A stretch of 64,000 nt of DNA from Owenia fusiformis. Taxonomy: Eukaryota > Annelida > Polychaeta > Sabellida > Oweniidae. The stretch lies in assembly GCA_903813345.2 (NCBI GenBank), contig CAIIXF020000009.1, positions 8,428,030 through 8,492,029 of the forward strand, in the 5' to 3' direction. Below, in pieces: positions 1 to 10,600 of this stretch; the stretch's first letter is position 1, and each line of letters opens with the position of its first letter. Below the pieces are notes generated by a model. The model had not been told where the DNA came from and did not search any database. It was given only the letters and a program-made list of their open reading frames with translations. The position numbers were made by a program, and so were the translations under genes.

Positions 1-1500
1 AGTATTGATCTAGAATAGCGACAACTTTGTTAAAGTCTATACTTTGAAATTGTTTGGTTTTTATATTTCTGGTTATTTTTTCAAAATAAATGGGGTAGGG
101 GAGATATGTAAGCTCTAATATAATGACAGGCTGTCCAATATACATGTTTAAAAACCTTAAATCAAGGTAGGCAGGCAAAATAACAGATTTGTTCAAGAAT
201 CCATCAACCAATCAGCATAAAACTCAAGATAAAAGCAAATACAGTATATGTTATTGATAAAAGTGAAAATGATGATCAATTGATGAAAAATGCCAAATTT
301 TGTTATTAAATGTCTAATTTCTGGACACTAGTATATTAATGAAGGTCCTGAAACAGTAATTATACCATTCAATAACATATAAAGAATGGCTTCATCTTTG
401 TTAAAGTTTATACTGGTAATTTGAAGTTATTTTTTTTATATTTTCCGGTCATCTTCCCTAATAAATGGGGTAGGGGAGATCTGAAAGCTCTAATATGAAC
501 ATTGTTTGTCCACCATACATTATCAATACCTTAAATGGAAGAAGACATGTACAAGAACAGATTTAATCAAAAATGCATTAACCAGTCAGCATAAAACTCA
601 AGATATAAGGATCTATATGTTATTGCTGAAAGCAGCATTGATTAAAAAATGCCAAGTTTTGTCCTTAAATGTCTCATTTCTAGCCACTTGAATACCAATA
701 AAGGTTCTGAAATATCTTAAAAACATTAAATAACACATAACATTTATATAGAACAGCTACAACTTTATTAAAGTTTATAATTTCAAGTTATTTTATTTTT
801 TCATATTTCTCGTTTATTTTCCATAATAGATGGGGTAGGGGATATCTGTAAGCTCTAATATGAACATTGTTTGTCCACTATACATTTTCTATATCTTAAA
901 TGGAGGAAGACATGCACAAGTACAGATTTGATTGAAAATGAAACAATCAGACAGCATAAAACTCAAGATATGAGGAACTATATATTACTGCTGAAAGCAA
1001 AAATGATGAAAAAATGCAAAGTTTTGTCCTTAAATGTCTCATTTCTAGCCACTTGTATACCGATAAAGGTTCTTAAATATCTTAAAAACATTAAATAACA
1101 CATAATATTGATATAGAATAGCTACAACTTTGTTAAAGTTTATGATTTCAAGTTATTCTATTTTTTCATATTTTTCGGTAATTTTGCATAATAAATGGGG
1201 TAGGGGAGATCTGAAAGCTCTAATGTGACCATTGGTGGTCCACTATACATTTTTTATACCTTAAATGGAAGAACACATGTACAAGCACACATTTAATCAA
1301 AAATGCAACAACCAGTCAGCATTAATCTCGAGATATAAGGAACTATATGTTAATGCTGAAAGCGAAAATGATTAAAAAATGCCAAATTTTGTCCTTAAAT
1401 GTCACATTTCTAGACACAAGTATACTAATGAAGGTCCTAAAACATTTGAGAAACCTTACATAACTCATAATATTGGTATAGAATAGCTACAACTTTGTTT
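1..1500. repeat. Tandem repeat, unit about 365-375 bp, four copies plus a partial fifth
   Basis: The landmark TGGGGTAGGGGA recurs at about 91, 466, 831 and 1196 (spacings 375, 365, 365), and the surrounding text matches throughout each unit: a block with ACAACTTTGTTAAAGT, then TCTAATAT, then ATAAAACTCAAGATA. A fifth unit begins near 1468 and breaks off near 1500. Copies differ by scattered substitutions, so the array is not brand new. The short ORFs at 506-691 and 871-1098 are the same repeat read twice and are not genes. Confidence 0.88.
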
Positions 1501-2660
1501 GAGTTGAACATTTTGACTTTTTGTAGTTTCCATTTTTAGCCAATTCTTTTCTAAAAAATTCAAGGTATGTCTTCTTCGGACCAGTATTTAGATATGTTCG
1601 CAAGAGTTATATGCTTCGCAGGCGAAATCCCTTATGCAGGACACCCTAATAGAATAAAAAATACACAGAAATTCCATCCAGCTCTAAAAGTCATTTTTTC
1701 CTTAACGGAGCCTCTTAGAAAATTTTCCACCCCGAGTATTCGGGTATGGCCAAATGGTCGTGAAACGGATTAGGCCCCGGGGATTAGGCCAAGACTTTTG
1801 GTCGGGCTTTTAGTAATATGATGCTTGGAAATTTACTTAGATCGTTTACGAAAAGAATAGTGCATTTTCTGAGTGATCGCTTTGTCACTTATTTTTGAAT
1901 TTTGATGAGAATGACCTTTGCAGAATACATGTAAATCACAATTTAGTTTTCGATGAGTTACATGTAGCTCCCAGTGGTACATCCTGAAATTAACAAGGGG
2001 ACCCAAATTTTGAGTCCCATTTTAATAAATTGGCCAAGAAAGGCCTGAAAGGCCAAATTAAGCCAAAATGGCCCATTTTTAGGCCCTACAAAATGTTGGG
2101 CCCCAAAAACTAAAAAAAAAGCTAGACCCACTATAGGGAGGACCCGGTGTAGGAGAGTAGGTGGTCCTATCAAATTTTGGTCCTACTCTCTATTGATTTA
2201 TATGGTGACCTAATTACAATTATTTTCCTTATTTTTATACGCAGTCAGGGCCAGTAAGGGCCGTAACGGAAAGGGGACCATAGTCTCCAGGCGGGGACCT
2301 TTTTTTAACACCGGCTCAGAAAGCGCCAAACAAGGCCAAAAAATCACATTTTTAAGAATAAATCATACATTTTGATTAGACTCGCTCAGAACGCGCTAAA
2401 TCAGCCCAAAAATCATAAATTTTCCGGGAGCCCATACCCCCGGATCCGACCCTGGCTACGATAAAGTTCTGCTCCTTCGTTGTCTTGATCTTTCCTAAAG
2501 TTTTTCTCGCAAACGGCAGATAAGATTGGGTCTGGTTATGGTATACAAAGTGGAGTTGGTGTTTGGGTAATCAAGGGATAAGAGTTATTCAAAAGGATTG
2601 AGAGTTGCTGACCATCATCCTCACATCGGGCTCCGCCGTCGTTTTGGTTGAGTTGTATCC
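1501..2660. other. No gene seen; low-complexity interspersed sequence
   Basis: I see no conserved protein and no RNA gene. The stretch 1980-2450 is rich in GGCC, GGGCCC and AAAATGG words (gggacc, ggccaaa) and resembles the degraded C- and G-rich MITE sequence near 15840-16440. It is probably old transposon debris. Confidence 0.4.
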
Positions 2661-2669
2661 ACGGCTTTC

Positions 2670-5027
2670 TAGACATTTCACCCCCTGGACGTTTCACCCC
2701 TAGGCTATTCACCCCTTAGACGTTTCACCCCCTGGACATTTCACCCCTTAGACATTTCATCCCCTGGACATTTCTCCCCCTGGACGTTTCACCCCTAGAC
2801 ATTTCATCCCTTAGACATTTCACCCCCTGGACATTTCACCCCCTGGACACTTCACCCCCTAGACGTTTCACCCCTTAGACATTTCACCCCCTAGACATTT
2901 GATCATCCCTTAGACGTTTCACCCCTTAGACGTTTCACCCCCTAGACATTTAAGCCTCAATTTTTTACTCCTACATATTTCATTCAAGTATTTCTCTTTG
3001 TTAGAACTGAATACCTTAAAGTCCCCGTCTAAAGTTTGAAAATATTTTTTTATCATTCATTTACTATTTGTCATGACTTAAAAAGTTATTCTAGAGATTT
3101 TTGAAAGAAAAAAATTTATTGAAAAAAAAGTTGTGAGCATTTCATTTTTCAAATATTCAAATTTCCCGCCATTTTTCAAAAAAAGTTGAAATGTTTTAAT
3201 CATCAAATATTTCTTAATGCATTTCGAAAAAGATTATCTTTTTAACACCAATGCAAAGATTGATCAAAGGACATACTATTTCAATAATAAAATGCCATAT
3301 TTAATGGGCCACTTCAATGTTTTAGCATATCAAAAATATTTTGCACCATTAGTGATATCACTAAGGTACCAAAAACTTTTTGAAAAAAATTGAAATTTTT
3401 TTTTCGACGTCAATCTTTTCTAATTATGCTAGACTTCAATAATATACCAATGTTGATTGTCTAACCAGGTTAAAGGGAAGAATATTTATGTTTTAGATAT
3501 CATTGTACCATTGGTTTCTATGAGAACTAGAATTTTTAAATGCATTTTTCTCGGAACCATTTTCATGCACTGATAAGTTCATATCTCGCTTATTTATGAA
3601 CCGATTTTCTTAATTTTTTCGGAAAAAAACATGTGAGGATGAATGCTATGCATTGGTATGAGTTGTTGCTAATTAAAAGATATGTGTGACCTCTAAAAGT
3701 TAGTTTTAAACAAATTCACAAATTTTGGAACAAAAAGTCTATCAAAAACCACTTTTTGAAATTTAAAAAAAAAGTTTCACATATCACACTTTGATAACAT
3801 TGGGTAAGACTACAATATAAGCCAAAGTGGTTTAAACTTTAGATGGGGACTTTAAGTGTAAATGGCATATATTACATGTATAGTATATTTCTATTGACAC
3901 ATTTTGCTCAGTAACTTAAGTGAGTTTAAGTTAGATGATGTTATGTAATAGGGTTTAGCGTGGGCTTAATTAATTAAAATCAGAATTTAGTGTTCCAAAT
4001 AGCACAATGAAATAACAAGTACTGTAGAGGCGACAAGGTAGTTACCAGTTTCACCACCAGGTGGCTCGTTCGGGTCAAAAAACTTGACATGGCGGGTATA
4101 GTAGAAAGTTCCCTTTAACTTAAATTACATCTGTTTAATTTTCATATAACCCTTATACATCTAATAGTTATGCAAATTAAAATATATGCAATGAAAGAAA
4201 ATGTTATCTGTCCAATACAAGAAGAGATATTTCACTTTTGTGATTTTGTAACATGGGGTCTCTGGGGAATCAACCCGAACTAGAAGTCACATTTTCAAAA
4301 TAAAAAAACTCGCTTCTAGTCTATTCACTTGTTTTTCCATATTCAGTTTTCAGGGCTTTGAAGTGAGGTCCAGTCAGGAAATCTCAAACCAAAAATCTTT
4401 TTTATACAATTCTTATCAATTTCACATCTAATTAATTCCATATCTAATTGTTTCCCATAAAACTAATTCTTTTATATCATTATAAATACATTTGTGCACA
4501 CATCAAAAACATGTTACCTCATGTACCTACAAGAAGAAAAACAATTGGATTAATTTTCTAAATCTAAAAAATAATAATGAATCGGTTTGTTGCTTTTTAA
4601 TAATGCAATTGATAACACGCTAAGGGAAGGGATTATTTAGGCAATTAGAGACTAGCATCTTTAATAATCAGTGCAAAATGCAAACTTTTTTTAAACTTAT
4701 TTGCACCAATATTGTTGTGGTTTTATACACCATGACCTTTTCCAGTCAGTGTTACTTGGAAAATAAATAAGTATACATGTACTCATGTAAATTCAGTCAA
4801 AATTCACTATTAACCCAACCCATCACATTATACAATACACAGACTGTATATGGGGGTGAAATGTCTAGGGGGTGAAATGTCTCGGGGGTGAAATGTCTAG
4901 GGGGTGAACTGTCTCGGGGGTGAAATGTCTAGGGGGTGAAATGTCTAAGGGGTGAAACGTCTAGGGGGTGAACCGTCTAGGGGGTGAAATGTCCAGGGGG
5001 TGAAACGTCCAGGGGGTAAAACGTCTT
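2670..5027. mobile_element. Foldback-like element bounded by inverted minisatellite arrays
   Basis: Left end: 2670-2952 is an array of about 17 copies of a 16-bp unit, GACATTTCACCCCCTG and variants. Right end: 4851-5027 is about 11 copies of the reverse complement, GGGTGAAATGTCTAGG and variants. Just outside both arrays is TATCCACG (left) or ATACCGTATCCACGCC (right). The 1.9-kb interior is AT-rich, has no ORF of note, and holds a copy of the dispersed repeat at 4027-4306. Terminal inverted repeats made of short tandem units are the hallmark of FB-type foldback elements; assignment to any named family is inference. The repeats are not a CRISPR: there are no unique spacers and the genome is eukaryotic. 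Confidence 0.6.
4027..4306 (-). repeat. Dispersed repeat, copy 1 (inverted relative to 57630-57895)
   Basis: The block containing GTTACCAGTTTCACCACCAGG, a run like TCTGTCCAATACAAGAAG, and GAACTAGAAGTCACATTTTC is the reverse complement of 57630-57895 with many substitutions and small indels. No coding potential is visible. Confidence 0.7.
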
Positions 5028-5095
5028 GATACCGTATCCACGCCTAATCATCGACAAGGTACAGTGACAAAATATACCGTAGTACACTTAAGATG

Positions 5096-5955
5096 TACAC
5101 TCCCCTCCATAAGTTTGGCAACCTTGGCTCCCCCATTCCACTACGTGTTAAAGCCTCTTTACCTTTGAATTTTTATTTACTTAACCTGCGATGAAAATAC
5201 TTTATACTATTGATGAAAACGTATTTCCAATACCTCCATATTTTTTCTATTTTTATCTCAATTACAAAGTCAAAAATTCAAAATTTGATGAATTTTTGAA
5301 AATCGACATCCCCATGTTAACCAATGGGAAATGGTAGGTTTGCCGCAAGTCATATGACTATCCATCCATTCGAGTCCTTGCAAAAAATACGAGTGAGGCA
5401 GGCAATTGAATTTCCTAACTTAATTCAACAAAAAATTGATATGTTTCTTCAGGTTCAACAAAGTTATAGGGCTTTAAAGTCAAAATTGTTTTTCAAAAAA
5501 CCTCTCCCATTGAAATAACACAGGAGGCGAAAAATGATTTTCAAAAATGACTTTGAAGCGCTGTAACTTTAGTATTCATTGAATAAACTAAACACTTAGT
5601 GTACAAAAAAAGTTGACAATTCATGCAATTTTCTATATAGAAATAACTTTTGCTGAATATTTTACTGAAAACTGAGATATCCTGATTTCTGAATTTTCCC
5701 CAACCCTCCATTTTCCATTGGATTACATGGGAATGACGATTTTCAAAAATTCATCAAATTTATCATCAATGTTCGACCTATTGTAATTGAGGAAATTTTT
5801 TTGTAGGTATTGGAAATAAAGTCAGATTACGTTTCCATCAATATTATAAGTTATTTCATCGCCGGTTAAGTAAATAAAAATTCAAACGTAAAGAGGCTTT
5901 AACGGCGTAGTTCAAAATGGGAGCTAAGGTTGCCAAACTGATGGAGGGGAGTGTA
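5096..5955. mobile_element. Tc1/mariner-like MITE with long terminal inverted repeats, 860 bp
   Basis: It starts TACACTCCCCTCCATAAG and ends with the complement, ATGGAGGGGAGTGTA. The arms match for over 250 bp, including ATTTTTATTTACTTAACC on the left and GGTTAAGTAAATAAAAAT on the right, and a second matched block around AACCAATGGGAAATGG and CCATTTTCCATTGG. TA at both ends fits a TA target duplication, the Tc1/mariner habit. No transposase is present, so it is non-autonomous. A close copy is at 32102-32981 and a short relative at 18657-18870. The 64-aa ORF at 5324-5518 lies inside and is not a gene. Confidence 0.8.
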
Positions 5956-7600
5956 CGATGTCACTATTTAACCGATTTGAAGCAAAGACAATAATGTAGG
6001 TTTGATGTAGGTTTTAATAATGTAGGTTTGATGTAGGTTTTAAAAAAATAATCTTGAGTATCTGTTAGCAGGTCAGTGGCACACTTTTTTGTGGTGTTAT
6101 TGACCTGAAACTTTCTGTCTTTTCTTAAGTTGAATACGGCATGTTTTTGCAAAATAATTGTGATGAAGCTGGTTAAAGTTACTGACATGTCCAAATTGTC
6201 AGTTTTGACATGATCAACCCCGATGTTCTTAGAATTTGGCACTCTCCATAAATAATGGCTCACTACGATAGTTATAAGCTCAAAACACTGGGAATTGAAT
6301 AACATTTCAAAAGATACCTACTACATCCTCGTAAGTATGAATGTACGTTACCAGATAATAGGGGAGAGCACTGTTGATGTAATTCTCTATAGCCTAACAT
6401 AGCATACCAAAATATAAGTACAAAAAAATAAAAAATAAAATAAGTACAAAATATCTTCTTATTACTTAGTTGAACTTCGCGTATTTTCAATGTTTTGGGG
6501 CAAAATAAAGACTTTTATTTGAATTCTATTGAATGTCCAATGTATTGATAAGAACCCTATGTTTCATTTGACACCAACAACAGCTCAAATGGACATCAAA
6601 ACTTACAATAAATAATCAAAAAATGTTTTCGATTTGTCAAAAATCTCATTAAAAGATGGCGAAGTTGTTTGTATTACATTATACATTCCTTTTTATAGAA
6701 GTGTCGCCATTTTTTAAATCAAAAGTAATTAAAACATGCACTTTGTTTAGCATGTGCATGCATGTCTAATGATCTCTGAACTTCAAATGCTTTTTTCTCC
6801 AAGTTATTTTTTTCTTGGTTCAATATTAAAGCAAATCAAACTTTGTTTCATATTTGAGTGAGCGTTTGAGTAATGTTTCAATGATCATTTTTTCTTTTTT
6901 CTTCTAAATTAAGAATAGTGGGCCTTTAAGGAAACTATTTTATTTATTTATTTCAGCCAGATCATTCAGGGCAGATTCAGGCACAGAGGCGGTTACAAAT
7001 CCTTTCAGTTTTAAAGGCAGAATCTGATCTATAGGGGGTGATAAAATTACAAGCAACATGTATAATTGACCTACCAATCTGTTCCTTACAACATCAAATA
7101 CAATATCTCCTAAAAGATTCACAATATGTTATAAATTGGTGAAGTTATTAATGATTCATAGTGCAAAAATGAGTGAAAAATGTTTAAATTCTCCCAAATA
7201 AGAATGGTAACCATTCTTATAGAAAAATAATACATTATTGTAAAAATCGTTAGTTTTCCTGGAATAAAGTACTGCACTTTTGTGATTTTTTAGAAAATAG
7301 ACATGACAAGGAATGACATAAGCTAAAAATATTCTAAAATTGGAACAATTTTTTGTTTAGCCTGCTCGCTATCTCTGATTCTCTCTTTAATACTATCTTG
7401 AGAGGTAATCAAGATTTTGACCGTATTCCGGTCTCATATTCAAATTTTCAATATTATAGGGTAATACATTGAAGAGGTAATTCTTTACTTTAGTCTGCCC
7501 TTCAAGCAGTAGTCAACTCCTTTAACAACATGGGCTCGGAATTATACCACATTTAAGAAATAAGAGATAATATGAGTGTGACTTCCATTTATTTTATTCC
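5956..7600. other. Intergenic, no gene seen
   Basis: AT-rich spacer downstream of the RPSA gene. The ORFs at 5964-6305 and 6272-6490 overlap each other, show no family motif, and the first starts in a small duplicated phrase (TAATGTAGGTTTGATGTAGG). No hairpin or RNA gene stands out. Confidence 0.4.
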
Positions 7601-7613
7601 TTGTTTTTTCCAT

Positions 7614-7619
7614 TTTATT
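7614..7619 (-). promoter_or_regulatory. RPSA: Polyadenylation signal of RPSA
   Basis: AATAAA on the minus strand, about 60 bp past the RPSA stop codon at 7679-7681. A second AATAAA lies about 20 bp further downstream. Confidence 0.6.
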
Positions 7620-7678
7620 CCACAGAAATGTCCATGTAATGACTCAATGTTAATCTGCTTATCACTCGCCATGTTAGT

Positions 7679-10600
7679 CTAGGCCCAGTTTTCTCCAGCT
7701 CCACCCCATTGTTGGTCCTTGCCTGCAGCAGCTCCAGTGGCTGCGGGTGCAGCAGCGGTAGTGGGGGCTGCCCAATCAGATGCTTCAGGGGCGGCCCATT
7801 CATCAGTCTGCTGGGTAGGGTAGCCTGGCTGGTTAGCAATGGGTACAGAGGGCACTGGGACAGCTTCACTTGCCCACTGGAAACAAACAATATAATTAAT
7901 GAGTGAATTTTTCTCCAAAAGACAAGGTCAATATATTAGTTTTAAGCAGTGTTCATATAAAAAATGTTTCAGTACCATATTAAGTCTGTAAAAATTTAAT
8001 TATCTGTGAAAATATCTGTAATTCTTTAATTTCATTGTGATTTCGATAAGTGCAAACCAGGGGTTTCATATTAGAATTTGATGAAAATTATTGAAATAAT
8101 AATTTTCACACTGAAACAGTTGCAAAATTTGTCTTTTGGGGGGGGGGGGGGAAACAGGAGAAAATTACCTGTTGCAGATAAAACCCCTACACATTGCTCA
8201 GAGTAAATCTGAACCAGTACTTACATCAGTAACCTCTTGTACAGCTCCCATACCACCAAGGTCCTGGGGTCCACCAGCCCATGGTTGCTCAGTTGGGTAT
8301 TCCTCCTTCTGCTGGGCCTTCTCAAGGGCGGCCTGTTCATCCTTCTCAACCTGAAACATGGTATGTTTACATTTTACCATAATCAGGCCTTCAAAAAGTT
8401 GGAACAATCTATAACACTCAAGAATTTGTGCTTGAATCATTGTTGATTTGTGTGATATTTGTCAGTTTTTTTAAACTTGAACACATCTTGAAGTATCATA
8501 TTCTTTTAGGAGAGCTTCATCTCAAAAACATCACTACTTGTTACTATCTTAATGAGGCAATGTCACTTAGGTTTCCCCCTAAGACAATCAGTGATGTCCC
8601 ACTATAATTGCCCATATAATGTCTTACATACCTAAGATATACTTTAAGAACATATTGATGGCACAATATCACTGATATATTAGAGAATCAACAGAACAAC
8701 CAACTGTCAGATGGAAGGCAATTAGTCCAAAGCAACACACAACCGTTTTAACTATATTGTATCACCCTTTTAAGTAATAAATATAGCCAACTGTTATGTG
8801 GGAAGATAACAAGAAATGTGTTGTGGTTCAAGTATGAAAAAAAATTATAATGATTTTTTTCAATTTCATTCGACTTTATTACTAGCCAGTATAAAAGTAA
8901 TATCTGTGAACAGTCATAAAATTAATAACGTAAACGAACTAGTTGAAGCCTTAAATTTAGATAGACTAACTTGTTTTACAACTTTTAGAGCCAAAACATC
9001 AGGGGGTTACTCAAATTGTGCTTTTATCAGACATTGCAACACAGCATGCACATTTCATCACTAACAGACTTTGAAAGTAAGCTCTGTAAGAAAGTCCATT
9101 GATGGAGCAATTACAGATCAACCTGATTTATTTTAAATTCTGGTAGTATATTTACTAGGGCTGTTGATGGTTATTCCACTGATAGTAGAACTTTTCATTC
9201 AAATCAGTTGACTGTAAATACTACTTTGTATTATTCAATTTCTCTTAATCTCTTTGTTTTTCTAAACTGCCAGGGTCACATGTCAAGCTCAAGCAATGTG
9301 ACTGGCCTGATAGTTTGATGCTGAAAATCAGCCAATCAGCAGCCAGAAACCTTGTAGTCTGTAATTATAGCTTCAAGGTTTTCTGTGGCAAATTGCCTCA
9401 AGATCCACAAACACCCATTTTTAAGGAAATGATTTAAAGACAGTCACATATGAATGCAGCGGTGGCGGTAGGCATATATTTTTGTGAGTCATCATGACTC
9501 GGGTAGTTTCAAAAAAGTGAGTTACAAGAAAAAAAGTTGAGTCAAAGATATAAAAGTGTTTTTCTTGAGTAAAAATGCATACAAAATGTAGAAACCACAT
9601 ACAAAATCTATTTTTGATTTTGTGCATACCTTTTATTGTACTCTTATAGCACATTAACAACTAACAATTAATTAATTAGGCAATTGCAAGAAAAATATCA
9701 CTATTAATCATCTGATTATCTGGTCCAGGGAGTCATGGGTGTGAATGGAGTGGGAGAGGAGTTTCTCCCTGTGTGGAGTTACACAAATTGGGGTCAAAGC
9801 GTTTCATGTTGAAATTCAACATTTTTGCAATCATTCCAAAGTCTAAAACGGCAATATAAGTCCGACCACAATACTGGGCATCATTTAAATTGAATACGGT
9901 AGAATCTTGTAATTATAGCTGATCAAATGAAACTGAAAGTAGATTTGTTTTCATACCTAATTTATCATCATTACCCCCCTTAATGTGCGATCGACTGGAT
10001 TTTCATGTGCCCATTATCTATCTTCATAGGATCAGCTTCAGATCTAGTGAATCGAAGATCTTAACTTGAGGGAGTTAATTGAAAATACTTGGTGAAAACT
10101 TACGATAGATCGGTCACTGTGAGCACCATTGATAAACCTACTGCGCATTACATCTGCGCATGCTGATGAAGGGGACGGCTCAAGGAAACTTGCTAACTTA
10201 GCGAAGGAATTTTGCGAACTTGCGAAGGAAACTAAAGGTTCGTAAATCTAGCGTGTGAACATTCAAGGGAAGATTTTATGCGGTAATTTAGATAAATATA
10301 CGATCACTAAAATCCTTAGAAGGGAGTATGAAATTAATAAATTATTGTTCAATGTTATGTTCGTCTTATTGCATTTTTGATACGCCCCCTAGCAACGTGC
10401 TTCACGAGATAAACAAATCGAGGGATCGATCAATGTTTTCAAGTTTATCATTGAATCTGAATCACAGGGCTTTAAAAATTATATGAAATACAGAAATGAG
10501 AAAATGATCGGTAGGAAGGAGGCTCGATTGCCCTGAACGAAATGTTAGATTTCCGGAATTAGCAAAATTATAAATTTGATCAATCACGTATTTTCACGTA

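Noticed and set aside
2670-2952. CRISPR-like short regular repeats
   Set aside because: Units abut without unique spacers and the genome is animal; this is a minisatellite.
8816-9064. 82-aa ORF in an RPSA intron
   Set aside because: Lies in a dispersed repeat whose other copy (36982-37465) does not keep the frame.
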